Positions 11,195 through 22,245 of a stretch of DNA of 64,000 bases are shown here, one piece after another. The stretch covers positions 32,124,401 through 32,188,400 of the forward strand of contig OY754471.1 in the NCBI GenBank assembly GCA_963575645.1, given 5' to 3'. The DNA is from Xanthostigma xanthostigma. Lineage: Eukaryota > Arthropoda > Insecta > Raphidioptera > Raphidiidae. The position numbers were made by a program, and so were the translations under genes. The notes under the pieces were generated by a model. That model was not told the DNA's origin, searched no databases, and worked only from the letters and a program-made list of their open reading frames with translations. The first letter of the stretch is position 1; each line of letters begins with the position of its first letter.

Positions 11195-11412
11195 CGTTTT
11201 TAAAACGAACTAAAAAGTAAAAAATATTTTTTTTAACTTTGATTTGAAACGAAAAACGTAGGGCGCGTTAATCGTTCTATCTCATATATAAATTTTTTCA
11301 TTGACAGCTACTCTACACTTCTTATATAACTGTCGCATGCGCCTCACGTTTTTCGTTTCAAATCCTACAAGTTAAAAAATTATTTTATACCTTTTAGTTC
11401 ATTTTAAAAACG
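11195..11412. mobile_element. Miniature inverted-repeat element, about 218 bp
   Basis: CGTTTTTAAAACGAACTAAA on the left is mirrored by TTTAGTTCATTTTAAAAACG on the right. Further inside, TTTGAAACGAAAAACG is mirrored by CGTTTTTCGTTTCAAA. The AT-rich flanks extend the symmetry outward a little. It lies about 100 bp downstream of the tRNA-Ile-like sequence. Confidence 0.7.
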
Positions 11413-13398
11413 TGGTATATTAATTTTTTTTATTTAATTTATTTTTTAGCTTTATTTTGTATAAAAAAATTTCATTCAATTTATCATTTGGGATGCTCGT
11501 ATAGCACGAGCCAAGCACATCTATGCCATGAGGTGCTAAATTGTAATAATAAAATGTAAAAAAAATAAAATTTTTACAACAGGGTTTTTTTAACTTTACT
11601 TCGTTTCCTCTTTTGTCCTGTGAACAGAGTCGGATTTGGTTGCGATACCGCCCTAGGTTCGCTCTGATATGAGGCCCTTCTTGGATTGTAAAAAAATACA
11701 TACAAAAATTTAAAAAAATAGTCAAATAGAAGACTGAAATAATTAAAGAAAACTGTTGATTAAACAATGAACTCTTAAGAGCTTTAGAAACAACATCCGC
11801 TTTTGGACAAAAAGCTACCCCGTTAACGGACATGTTTTAAGTTTTCTTCATTTATCGCCTAAGCCGTTACTTTTTTGCTTCTTTCCTCTCAACTGCCGGT
11901 TGAAATCGGAGAAACTGGTTTCACGTTTCGCTAGATCCATCATCCAGGTCAATTTGTTCTACATTTCCGAAATAAACACAAACATATTATAACCATACAG
12001 AATATTTAGAGCGGTTTTCAGATAGCTTCTACTACATCATCATCCGATAACAATTCATAATTTTTAACTGAGCTAAACACAGTCCGACAAGCAGTAGCAG
12101 GTATAAAGATTGTACTAAGTTCTCAAACCTCTAGAGTCTAGAATATAAGTATATTTTTCACAAAACGCCCAAGGATCAGATAGAAGTTTTGAAGACACTT
12201 GCAAACATGAATAAAAAGCAATAGAGTTTACGCCTTGGTGTACTTACGGTATACAATACCGTATGTGAGTGCATTCTAGTCGCTTTCTCAGCGCTCTACT
12301 CCAAAAACGGTTAATTTTACAAAAAAATGCAAGAGGCATTTTTTGTAGATAATTTTACGACAAACAATTTTTATAATGACCTCTATTGACCTTCGAGCAA
12401 TAGGTCGCGAGATATTTGCAAAAAAACTGATTTTCATGACCTTTTGACCTTTATAACTTTTTTAGCCGGCACGATATCAATGTCGATTTTTCACATCTTC
12501 ATTACAACGCCGTAATAAAGGTGTATACAAAAATTCAGCTCACTAGGAATTTTTCCGCAGGTAAAACTACTAAACGCGTTATATTTTGGTTTCGTGGTGT
12601 AAATTTTATTTAAATGTCTAAAAAAAGCAAGAAGTTGATTTCGTTGAAAGAAATATCGAAATGAAATTCGTGTCTAAACAGCTCACTCAACCTTTTCGGA
12701 TTTTATATAAATACCTCAGCACGTATGTTTTAAGGAGGCAATCTGACAATAATAATCGCAGCGTTGTTCTTGTTAGCTGTGCAGTTAGTTAGGCGAGATC
12801 TGTTTTATCGGTCGAGCACGTATAGCGCCGCTGTGATTCGTTATTGTCACGTACCATTTTATTGTTATGTTCCGTATTTTATATTACATAATATGAATCT
12901 CTCTCATTGTTACAATTTTATAACTTTTGCGATTAATGGCACGTCATATTCTCTAATGCAATTATCTGTAGACTAATTCAATGATATCACTATACTAATT
13001 TTGTACTTTTGTATTGATGCTGGAATCTATCACTTTGGCTGGACTTATGTGTAACGCTACCAATATGGCGTCAAGAAGATCTATTTTTGAAATTAATGCA
13101 ATAGGAAATTTTTTATAAAATTTGTTCGCCACCATATTTTCCAAGATAATACTTTTCGACTATACATTGAAATATTTGATGACGGATGGTCAAGTGCATT
13201 GAAAAAATCTTAATTTCTCAAATTTTTCAAGGTGTAAAAAATTAAAATAGCGTCAGATTTAAAAATGGCGGCCAAATACTAGCCTATTTACCTATACTGT
13301 AAATTGCTTTGTAGGACATTAGCTGAGAAAAAATGCTTCGACGAAGTTAATATTCGGTACCTATACTATAGATTGAAAAATGTTTGCAGTCTTGCAAA
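11413..13398. other. AT-rich stretch without recognisable gene
   Basis: A 137-residue minus-strand frame (11420-11833) is A/T-driven with no domain. 12340-12560 has scattered TGACCT/TTGACC motifs and reads like a decayed element. Nothing here is strong enough to annotate further. Confidence 0.4.
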
Positions 13399-13712
13399 CG
13401 TTGCTTGGTAACGGTTGCTTTACAACCGTTACATGGCTATCGTTACTAATTAGCAGCCTTTACGTGGCAGCCGTTGCTTGGCAACTGTTGCTAGGCAACC
13501 GTCGCCTATGGCAACATTTGTCTAGCATCCGCTACATGGCAACCAGTTCTTGGTAACTGTTGTTTAGCAACCTTTGCCTAGCAACCACTACATGGCAACC
13601 AGTTCTTGGTAACTGTTGCCTGGAAACCGTGGCTTTGCAACCGTTACTTAACTACCGTTGCCTGGCAATCGTTGTTTATAACTGTTGCTTGGCAACCGCC
13701 GCTTAGCAACCA
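13399..13712. repeat. Array of about 20 imperfect GTTGC-N-GCAAC palindromes
   Basis: Units of about 13-16 bp recur head to tail. Examples are GTTGCTTGGTAAC (13400), GTTGCTTGGCAAC, GTTGCTAGGCAAC, GTCGCCTATGGCAAC (13501-13515) and GTTGCCTGGAAAC. Each is an inverted repeat whose half-sites match the RFX X-box half-sites (GTNRCC and RGYAAC). Any reading frame crossing it is a by-product of the repeat. It may be a minisatellite with incidental motif similarity or a dense cluster of binding sites. Confidence 0.8.
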
Positions 13713-13929
13713 TTGCGTGATTTGCTTTTTTGCCAACGAAAACCCCGACAACTTTCCGCTAAGCGAACACGAAACGATTCTAAAAGTGAAAACCTTTCAC
13801 TTAAATGTTATTTTAACTTATTCGGTTATAAGGTAGGAGTGCTATCCTCGCTTTACACTGGGTTGAGCACCTTCAAGAAGTAAGCTTCAAAATAAAGTGA
13901 ACAACATTCTATTACGACCGATTTTTATT

Positions 13930-14117
13930 TTAACGTAATGTTAAGTTCCTTGTAATGTTATTGTTATGTTAATGTAATAATTTCATACCTTATGTAAACG
14001 TAATGTTAATGTTATGACAAAGTTAGGTTTACGAAATGGTAGCGCCATGTTAACGTGGTAATAACGTAATCTAAACGTAATTTTAGCGGGATGTTAACGT
14101 GATGTTAACGTATTGTA
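13930..14117. repeat. Degenerate AACGTAATGTTAA repeat tract
   Basis: About a dozen copies of an AACGTAATGTTA-like decamer occur in direct order with variable spacing. Examples are TAACGTAATGTTAAG at 13931 and GATGTTAACGTGATGTTAAC near 14090. It lies 200 bp beyond the GTTGC palindrome array and may belong to the same element. Confidence 0.65.
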
Positions 14118-15800
14118 AAAGTTGTGCAAGACAAATACGGTGAAGTCAAAGTGTTCTTACTACTGTTGTCGCAGCTCCGTGAGGCAAGACTGCAGTGCGG
14201 TGAAGCCACGAGCTCCACTATCGTTGTAAGCGGGGCGCAGCCCCATGAAGCAAAACTATAACACGTTGGAAACGTGGAACCGTAGGCTCCTCTTCTGTTA
14301 TCTCTGCTGTGTTTTATCTCAATCGCGTTCAATTAAAGCCGTAGGTAGCAGCTAGTTTGTTTATAAAAAAAATGGTTGTCTGTAAAGTCGGTTTACGGAC
14401 GATAGTTTTACGTGATAACGTATTCCGTAATACATAACCTAAACCTCCCAAAATTTGGTTTCAATCCGCTTATCCTTGGTGTCGGAATGATAAGAAATGT
14501 CAAAAGTGACGTTTGCAACTTACAAAGTATTATGTTCTAATAATAATTAGTTATTCCAATACTTAACTTAGCAGGATTTGCATTTCACAATATACTAATG
14601 TCAAAAAATTGAATTAAACATTAGAAATGCAGCTGTTTTCATGTTAAGACAAGACATACGTTTGCTTCTAATTTCCATGTACGGCAAACAAAGACAACCG
14701 ACCGCGTCGCGTCATGCATTACACAACATTGCATTTATACAGCTATTTTTCTATATAAATTTGTATAAAATATTTTTCTATATAAATTTGTATAAAAAAA
14801 CTGTTTAGGCAAATTCTGTTATACGAAATCTATGTAAAATGTTCTCCTCTTTCGTTTAAGACTGGTTTCAAACCGATCTGATTTAAATTGAGCGAGAAAT
14901 TAGCAAAAAGCACGCACAGGGTCAGGCGGAACGTTAGGAACGTTACGTTACACTTTTTCGAACATGCAGCCGGTGTTTTATCAATTTATAATATTGGTGA
15001 TTCATCAATTTATAAGACGTTATCACGTCAAAAAACTAACAATTTGGCGAAAAAACTGGAGGTGGCATTTTTTGTTAACACAATTTGGAGGATATTGCAA
15101 TTGGTTTCATCAAAAAATACGCATGGGAGACTTATTCCGAAGATAAGGCCTGTTTTCGGTTAATTTCACTCCACTATTACTAGAATACTAGAATGTGAAT
15201 TTATCTAAAGGTATCACCGATCCTGGTCAAGATTTACTGTGTTAATTCTCTCAAATATCATTGTCCTGTGGACACACTGCATAAATTAATAGAAAAAATA
15301 CATGTAGATTATTATCAATTCTAATAGTCCGTTATTTTCCAAATTGCAATTTGTACATTTACAAATAACGTTATACCGCGGCAAATCGGCTTAAATAACT
15401 GTTAACGCAATATTATCGCCGTAGCGAAATTAAGCTTGTCGATAATTAAGTTTATAAGTTCAAGCTTTATTACAATAATTCGGATTTGAATTGGTTTTTA
15501 AAAATTAAAACCAACCAAGCGAATACTATACAATTCATACAAGGTGTCCAAGTAAAGTATACATAGATAATAATATATTATAATAGTAGGTACCTAATTT
15601 GTTCTCAACGCAATCGATACTTTTAAGTACCAAATACTTTCATATAGGTACCTAATTTTATAACAACAATTATAATGCCATTTCATCCCTCCATTTATAT
15701 AATTTAATCTTATTAATTAAATGCATATTTATTATTATATACTAGTGGTTAAGCCGATCACCGTCAAGCGTAATATCGAAGTTAAAAAATTCAAAACGAT
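14118..15800. other. No gene seen; short duplications
   Basis: 14140-14340 has a GC-richer block with short repeated words (GTGAGGCAAGAC, ATGAAGCAAAAC) and no stable reading frame. At 14743-14798 a 28-bp AT-rich unit is repeated twice. The remainder is AT-rich and featureless. Confidence 0.4.
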
Positions 15801-16090
15801 TTCCCGTTTCATCCCCAGACAAAATATCCTACGGACAAAATATCTCCCGACAAAATATTCTATTAGCAAAACTAAAGTAGAATTACTGTATAATTATCTT
15901 ACTTTGTATACACAAGCTCATTATTGTTTTTTAAAGAACACCTCCTAAACGCTTTCCCCTTTTCAGTTCGCAAAAAAAACGTCATCGCATCGACACGACC
16001 CCGTAATTGTTTTTATATCGGGTGATATTTTGCCCGTATAGGATATTTAGTCAAGATGATATTTTGTCGGGAATAAAAACGCGCATTACC
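15801..16090. mobile_element. Foldback element flanked by 12-bp direct repeats
   Basis: The exact 12-mer ATTCAAAACGAT occurs at 15789-15800 and again at 16091-16102. Between them, inverted end motifs (CCCCAGACAAAATAT on the left, ATATTTTGTCGGGA on the right) and internal GGACAAAATAT / ATATTTTGCCC copies form a foldback. Twelve bases is long for a DNA-transposon target duplication, so a retroposon or other mechanism is possible. Confidence 0.6.
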
Positions 16091-16245
16091 ATTCAAAACG
16101 ATATCTTTCTTTTACATGTAACGAGGCATACTTCTTAATCAAAACACTGAAATCATACCTGCAGATGAACCAAATTTTGAATATATATTATGCTACTGGT
16201 TGCTCATATTTGAGTTACAATATTTTGTAATGAGGTCAAGCAAGG

Positions 16246-16613
16246 GATGTAAACAGAGTTTTCGTAGCACAAAAAAGAGTAATCAGGTTAATATGCAATA
16301 TAAAGTACTACACAAGTTGCAGAACGGCCTTCAAAGAAAATAAAATACTTACAGTTACGTCAATATACATTTATAAATCGCTACTGAACATTAAAAAGAA
16401 TCTAAGTATCTACAGTACTACTGTAGCTGAGACTCATACTTATAATACAAGGCGTAGCTCAAATGCTGCACGTAAATAATTACAATAATAATTATTATTA
16501 CTTATAACAAATCCTCTTATAATTCTGGTACAATATTATTCAATGCTCTGCCTGATCACATTAATGCCTTCAAAAAAGCTACAAAAGCATATTTAACAGA
16601 AAACAGCTATTAA
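16246..16613 (+). pseudogene. CR1/Jockey-type LINE reverse transcriptase C-terminus, broken
   Basis: From 16246 the plus strand encodes a block with the order ...FVAQKRVIRLI, SCRTAFKENKILTV, SIYIYKSL, THTYNTRRSS. This is the conserved tail beyond the polymerase domain of CR1/Jockey-like LINEs (QKR-IR, C-LFK-L-ILT, YNTR). A stop at 16477-16479 interrupts it. It resumes after an AT-rich patch with FNALPDHINAFKKATKAYL and ends at 16611-16613. Upstream, around 16185-16245, a degraded 'L-S-Y' and 'W-G' region is just discernible. It is inactive and 5'-truncated, as usual for LINE copies. Confidence 0.8.
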
Positions 16614-17829
16614 AATCGGGCGACGTTAGGATTTAAGTTACCCGGAGACGAATCGAACAAAAAAAATTTTTCAAAATCGTTTAAGGAGTTTGAACTGTAC
16701 CTACACAATCCACAAAAAATCGTGGCATACAGATTCACAACCAAAGCGAGTTCGCGCCTAAAAATACTTCCCCCCTAAGCTAAGAAGTTTTACTTAAAAA
16801 ATTGATGTCTATTCATAAAAAAGAACGTTTCGTGTTAAAACGAAATCGATTTCTTGTGAAAATAAATTAACGAATGGTTATCGTATGTTTAAAATCGAAC
16901 TGACAGTTAATAAAGTTAAAAGTGTTAACTGACGTCCGCACGTCAAATACGGAATAATAATTTATCTTCGGCGATAAGCGCGATGTTATCTATTTACTGT
17001 GCTGTAGTGTTTTAGTGTTAATCAAATTACTTACCTGTGACAGCCGGTGTTGCGTGAAATATTTATTTGTAGTTACATACATGGATGTTACTTCAATTGC
17101 AACGATAAACAATAATTACCTTAAGTGTACTTGCAAACAAACGCGTACCTATTTCTAATAAGATACAGTAATTTTATGTGTTGATCAATTCTCTTCAAGG
17201 TCTTATTTGATAAGGGAATAATAATAATATTAATTATTTGAAAGTGGTCACTGTATTTTTCTATTTTACATTTTTTTAGTTTTCAGGGAACCAACTGGCG
17301 TTGTTATTATTAATTCCAACTTCAATAATAAAAGATTAAATTTAATTATCTAAGTCATGGAAATTGTTAAGATCCAGTCATCTGTACAAGTCACTTTTGA
17401 TAACTATAATAATTAACATTAACAATTTAAAACTCTATCATACTTACCCTTTTGATCTCATGTTTACGCATATAACCCTAGTTGCTGCGCGTTTTGTATT
17501 TAAAATAAAAAAAAAAAAAAAAAAAAAAACAATTTAAAACACGACAATTAATGATAAACCGCTTTTTTTTTCTTTTTTTTCATCCGACTTCAAAATAGCT
17601 TCAGGGTTTGACCCATGTGGCAATTTCTTAATACTTTACATTTTTAAACATGTATAACAAGGACACAATGATGGATGGATTGATGGAACTAGAAGTAGGA
17701 TCAAGGATAGATAATCCGCTTAATTTAAAGACTTTTTAAAATTCAAATCTTTGATTAACGTCTGAATAGAATTCTTCTAATAAATAAAAATTTTATTTAT
17801 TTGAAGACTTTTTAAAATGTTTACTTGTA
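16614..17829. other. AT-rich stretch, poly-A run
   Basis: A run of about 23 A lies at 17507-17529. At 17740-17790 a short copy of the repeat that also occurs at 25031 and 59757 appears (AATCTTTGATTAACGTCTGA). No gene was seen. Confidence 0.45.
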
Positions 17830-18175
17830 CAGTAGAACCTCTGTAAGTCGAACTTTAAGGGAGACGCCAAAAAATTCTAGTTATAGAGTTTTCGACTTAG
17901 GCGGATTTTGTAAGGAAGTATTCGACTTGCAGAGGTTAAGATTTATTCTAACTAATTTTGAGTTGCTATGTTCAGAGGTCCAATTTATTTTTTCGAGTTG
18001 TGGAGGGAAAAATGTAACTAAATGGCTTGTAGTGACTCACTGATTATTAAGACCTATAGAGGGCTGAGATTTAAAATAATGGAGGTTTTGGGGCTTGAAG
18101 GAAAGGAAAAAACACTTTTTTTCCAGTATTGAAAGTTTTTGATTTATCGAGGTTCGACTTAAAGAGGTTCTACTG
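17830..18175. mobile_element. pogo-like miniature element, 346 bp
   Basis: The termini CAGTAGAACCTCTGTAAGTC and GACTTAAAGAGGTTCTACTG are inverted and flanked by TA on both sides, as for pogo/Tigger members of the Tc1-mariner superfamily. Internal copies of TTCGACTT face both ways. No transposase remains. Shorter relatives lie at 26662-26791 and 38086-38208. Confidence 0.85.
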
Positions 18176-18653
18176 TATTATATAATTAATGTTATGAACT
18201 AAAATGCGGAATAAAATATTATGTTATTCAAATGTATTAAGTCTAAATTATATAACATAGGCTATTTATTTAATTCAATTTCCTTATTGGGATGAAGAAG
18301 GGGTTGTAATGTTGTATATGAAGTTACGCTTTCACGGCCGGTCCGCTGGGCCGATTGTGATGAAATTTAATATGGAAATAGTTAAACTTTGGGAAAGGAC
18401 ATAAACTACTTTTTTTCAAAAATTAACCCCTAAGGTTAAAAGTGGGTGTTCCGGTACTCTTAAGCGAAATCTTGATGAACCCAGACCCCAAATTGTGTAA
18501 TGGTAAACGTTTACAAGTTTCTCATCTGCGTCGAAATATTGTAAGGGCTATTATGATTAGTGGCAAATCTAAAGGAGACAGTGTTTTAATACCACCAATA
18601 CCAATTTATTATACCGACGGATTTGCATTTTTAATTTAAAATATTATAATTTC

Positions 18654-18994
18654 ACCTTTGGTTCACTCATAGCTCTCACTACTGTGATGGTTCATATCTA
18701 GCGTTAACTAATATGGTTGGCTCTCGCATGATGTGAAAAAATCAGTTACCAATGCTATAAATATTAGAATGATAGTTTGATAGTTTTGTCACTGTGGTGT
18801 AATGTAACTCAGTCCGCCGCGAGAGTGGAAAGATTCGGGGTTCGTATCCCGACGGTGACATTGTTTGAAAAAATAAACTAATTTTTCTATGTTGATAGCG
18901 TTGTAACAATGGATGTTTCTTAACAATTGTAGCAAACAGTTACTAGCTACTCTGTAATATATTATAATTACTAACTGTAACTAAACTCATCTAA
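18654..18994 (+). mobile_element. tRNA-bearing insertion in the Helitron, 341 bp, 11-bp duplication
   Basis: The flanks ATTATAATTTC (18643-18653) and ATTAGAATTTC (18995-19005) differ at one base. The related Helitron at 43245-43275 has no insertion here, so the inserted block is defined. It carries a tRNA-like sequence in the middle. Target duplications of about 11 bp suggest LINE-driven retroposition, that is, a SINE. Confidence 0.65.
18788..18860 (+). ncRNA. tRNA-like sequence (retroposon type A)
   Basis: A seven-pair acceptor forms (GTCACTG/CGGTGAC, one G-T). A T-arm follows (TCGGG...CCCGA) with an eight-base loop. The D-region GGTGTAATGTAACTCAG matches the copy at 4478-4546. It lies inside the 18654-18994 insertion and is probably a SINE head or body, not a functional tRNA. 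Confidence 0.5.
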
Positions 18995-19282
18995 ATTAGA
19001 ATTTCCATTAAAAACTGCTTTCGGAATAACTATATACAAAACCCAGGGGCAAGCACTTAAGGTAGCTGGCGTTCATTTAGAAAATCAGTTTTTCGCACGG
19101 CCTCCCTGTATGGGGGGGCCTGCTCACGTGTATCGAACCCACAAAATCTTTTGTTTTTGTAGAAACATTGTTTATAGGTCCGTCTTAAATAGGAGTCTTT
19201 CTTGAATTTATAAGTTTTTTAATCAATCATATTATTTGTACAATCTGCTTCCACGTGCACAAAGTCGCGGATAAATGCTAGT

Positions 19283-19925
19283 GGTCAATAAAATTAATAC
19301 CTGCTAATTTCACAACTACGAATTGAAGAAATTTAATAAAAAATACTGTTTACAAATATTGTGTGTCGCACAATATGGTGGAAGTGAAGGTAGATATAAA
19401 TAAATATTATAATATAATCCGGCTTAGTTGGAATGGAAGTGACATGATTGTTCGACGTCGGTGTTTCGGGCCGGTTGACATGGTAATACGTTCCACAGGG
19501 AGCCTGGCAACATCAATCGCGCGTCATTCGGCCGTTGGTCAGTTAAACAAACTAGATGCCTACCAAATAAACCTGCCACGTATGAACGCCACTTTATACT
19601 GACTGTTCAAAAAAATACAACGTAATCTCTGATGGTAGTGTGCACCAATGGCGCATTAGGTTTAAAAACGGCCGAACCGAAGTGGACGACCTTGCATTCT
19701 GACTAATCACGGCAGAATTTTATGACAATAGATTTTCAAAGCTTGTTCGGCGCTATGGTAATTTGTAGTACCTATTTAACTTTAATTAAGTGTCGCTTTC
19801 AAAAGAATATAACATAAATTTTTCCTATACTTTTTTATAATATCAAAAAGTAATCTACTTTCTGGATAGCCTTCGTATATTTTATTGTGTCAAAATTTTA
19901 AAACTGTTGAAATTACACAAGTAAC
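19283..19925. other. No gene recognised
   Basis: A 79-codon frame (19363-19602, starting at TTG) shows no domain. A GC-richer patch (GTTCGACGTCGGTGTTTCGG) near 19450 has no match that I know. Confidence 0.35.
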
Positions 19926-20271
19926 CCTTTTACCATTCCAACCCACAAGTAGGGAATGGTACTAGTTTAGGTCAACTAGCACTTTTCAAAAATTTTACTT
20001 TTCGTTTTGAGGTCCCCCGAATCCAAAAAAAACATATTTTTGGAAAGACTCTGTGCGTCTGTTTGTCTGTGAACACGATACAGGTCAAACGGATGAGCGG
20101 ATTGAAACCAAACTTTGGGAGGATGTTGGGTATGCAAATATGAAGAGCCTTATTATTTTTGGGGAAAATCGGAGAGATATATGCTATCATTGTTATAGTA
20201 TATATCTCTTCTGCGCATGCGGCGATTTTGCTAATAAATAAAAATAGTTATTAAAAAGTTTATTTTTCTAG
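19926..20271 (+). repeat. Family A dispersed repeat, first copy
   Basis: It starts TTTTACCATTCCAACCCACA and contains the family's marks: GGTCCCCCGAATCCAAAAA, TGTGCGTCTGTTTGTCTGTG, CAAACGGATGAGCGGATTGA and GGGGAAAATCGG. It runs into a second module (AAATAGTTATTAAAAAGTTT) interrupted by the foldback at 20272. The same module continues at 21165 and recurs uninterrupted at 63531. It has no coding capacity. Confidence 0.8.
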
Positions 20272-21164
20272 TAGTACAATCAATCTGGCGAAAAAAAAAT
20301 CATTTCGTATCAAAAACACCCAAAAAGGTGAAACTTGGTGAGTCGTTAGAGAATGATGAAAAAAAGGTTACCTGGCAATGGCCACCTGGTACCTGTTCAA
20401 ATAGTCAAAAAAAACTCAAAAATATTTTGAAATGCATTTTTCTCGAAAACTATCCATTTTACAGAAAAATTTATTGAACAAAAAATGTAGAGGGCATCGT
20501 TATCTACAATTAATGTCATTGGTGCTATGTTGTACAACAAAAAATGTGCGCAGTAGGTGGCGCTAAAGTGCCAAAAAAAGTGTTTTTGCCCTGAAATTTT
20601 CATTTTTCAGTTACGATTCAAATGGAAAAATTGTTCCTTTTTATTTTATAAACAACTTTTATTTCAACATTTTTTTCATACAACTTACTTTTCATACAAC
20701 TTATTTTCACTTCAACAAGCTGCAGCTCTGAAACGGTAAGTTGTATGAAAAAAATGTTGAAATAAAAGTTGTTTATAAAATAAAATGGAACAATTTTTCC
20801 ATTTGAATCGTAACTGAAAAATGAAAATTTCAGGGCAAAAAAGTGGAAAAACACTTTTTTTGGCACTTAAGCGCCACCTACTGCGCACATTTTTTGTTGT
20901 ACAACATAGCACCAATGACATTAATTGTAGATAACGATGCCCTCTACATTTTTTGTTCAATAAATTTTTCTGTAAAATGGATAGTTTTTGAGAAAAATGC
21001 ATTTCAAAATATTTTTGAGTTTTTTTTGACTATTTGAACAGGTATTTGAACAGGTACCAGGTGGCCATTGCCAGGTAACCTTTTTTTCATCATTCTCTAA
21101 CGACTCACCAAGTTTCACCTTTTTGGTTGGTTTTGTTGAGGTTTTTGCCAGATTGACTGTACTA
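20272..21164. mobile_element. 893-bp foldback element with TAG duplication
   Basis: The ends TAGTACAATCAATCTGGC and its inverted partner (one mismatch) bound two arms of about 430 bp that are nearly identical complements. The copy at 63531-64000 shows the empty site (TTTCTAG|TTTTACGG, TAG at 63567-63569). The insertion is therefore exact, with TAG duplicated at 20269-20271 and 21165-21167. The same roughly 64-residue frame appears in both arms only because the arms are copies. A 3-bp duplication fits PIF/Harbinger or CMC-type insertion, but no transposase is present. Confidence 0.85.
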
Positions 21165-21610
21165 TAGTTTTACGGAAGAAACCTACTTATTTTATAAAAA
21201 AGTTTAATTTCTCTTTACAAAAAATCTGACTACGACTGTGAATTCTGTTCCAAAATTTGTAAAAAATATTTCCCTGAACTTTAGTAATAACTGAGTTATG
21301 GCGAATTCATAAAATAGATTAAATTATGCTTATAGTCCCGAAACAAATATGTATTTTCTCCTAAAAATGTGTGTTTAAAAAATGCGCGCTTACGATTCTT
21401 TATAAAGAAACGATTCGAAGTAAATACTTTTACCATTCTAACTCCACAAGTGAGGAATAGTACTAATTTCGGACTTTAACCATATTTTTTGGTTTTGAGG
21501 TTCCCCGAGTTCAAAAAACAAATGTTGATAAGATGTTTGACAAGTAAATATAAAGAGCCCTATTATTTTTGGAGAAAATCGGTGCTTGCGCAGAAGATAT
21601 ACGTACTATA
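21165..21610 (+). repeat. Continuation of the interrupted repeat module
   Basis: TTTTACGGAAGAAACCTACT onward, ending in a partial family A start (CATTCTAACTCCACAAG), matches 63570-64000 closely. It is the right half of the unit split by the 20272-21164 foldback. Confidence 0.75.
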
Positions 21611-21611
21611 A

Positions 21612-22245
21612 AATTTTACCATTCCAAACCACAGATGGGGAATGGTACTAGTTTAGGTCAAAAATCACTTTTCAAAAATTTTACAATATCTTTTCTATTT
21701 GAGGTCCCCCGAATCCAAAAAACATTTTTTTGGTGAAACTCTGTGCGTCTATTAGTCTTTGAACACGATACAGGCCAAACGGATGAGCGGATTGAAACTA
21801 AATTTTAGAAGGATGTTTGGTAAGCAAATATGAAGATCCCTATTGGGAAAATGGGCGCATCCGCAGAAAAGATATATGCTATAACGGTGTTTTTTTTATA
21901 TAATAATGGTATAATTTTCATAACGGCTTATTATTTTATTTATTTTTTAACAAAGTTTCGTTAAACATTTTTTTCTAAACTTTATATAGTTTCGGAAATA
22001 TTTGGGAAAAAAATCAGCCGCTCCTTTGTTTTGATTGATCTGTCAGAAATAAACTAGTTCGGTATGCTTTAATTAATTTTTACATGACGTGGAACATATT
22101 ATGTATGTAACCATGGCAACGAATAGCAAATATCATATTGAATACTAGCCATTAACATCACCTCACGCGATATCAGAAATTTTATTTTGTTTATTATAAT
22201 CAAATGTCAAAGTTGGAATGGTCCCGTCGCCCAATTGACTGGAAT
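21612..22245 (+). repeat. Family A repeat, near full-length copy
   Basis: It runs from TTTTACCATTCCAAACC through the usual marks to GTTGGAATGGTCCCGTCGCC near 22212-22235. The start and end share the inverted motif ACCATTCCAA/TTGGAATGGT, so it may be a TIR element. It carries a perfect X-box palindrome at 22107-22120. The last few dozen bases (CCCAATTGACTGGA) also end the copies at 49590, 54605 and 56640. Confidence 0.75.
22107..22120. promoter_or_regulatory. X-box-like palindrome in family A
   Basis: GTAACCATGGCAAC fits the RFX/DAF-19 X-box consensus GTHNYYATRRNAAC at every position. Its equivalent in the copy at 24586-25290 is GTAACCATGGTAAC. Function is not shown by sequence alone. Confidence 0.45.

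Larger units (their letters stand above)
18442..19190 (+). pseudogene. Helitron Pif1-like helicase C-terminal remnant
   Basis: The first block reads VPVLLSEILMNPDPKLCNGK, matching the Pif1-type helicase stretch 'vP-mLLRNL--p--LCNGTRL', then SVLIPPIPI. After the insertion, a second block (from about 19008) continues KTAFGITIYKTQGQALKVAG, the helicase motif 'A-TINKAQGQ-L--VGV'. The Helitron protein (Rep plus helicase) normally exceeds 1,400 residues and only its last part is left. Stops and the insertion make it non-functional. Confidence 0.8.
18301..19281 (+). mobile_element. Degenerate Helitron copy with CTAG 3' end
   Basis: The left part has the phrase CGCTGGGCCGATTGTGATGA found in Helitron leaders of this genome. 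It is followed by a helicase C-terminal fragment and a 3' end with AAGTCGCGGATAAATGCTAG, then T. Ending in CTAG next to a T is the Helitron rule. It parallels the smaller copy at 42952-43503. A tRNA-bearing insertion (18654-18994) splits it. The 5' terminus is not clear. Confidence 0.75.

Noticed and set aside
13606..13836. 76-residue frame with repeated TVAWQ peptide
   Set aside because: It is the translation of the GTTGC palindrome array.
20397..21037. Matching 64-68 residue frames (HFFWHFSATYCAHFL...)
   Set aside because: Arm copies of the 893-bp foldback. Identity reflects the inverted repeat, not conservation of a protein.
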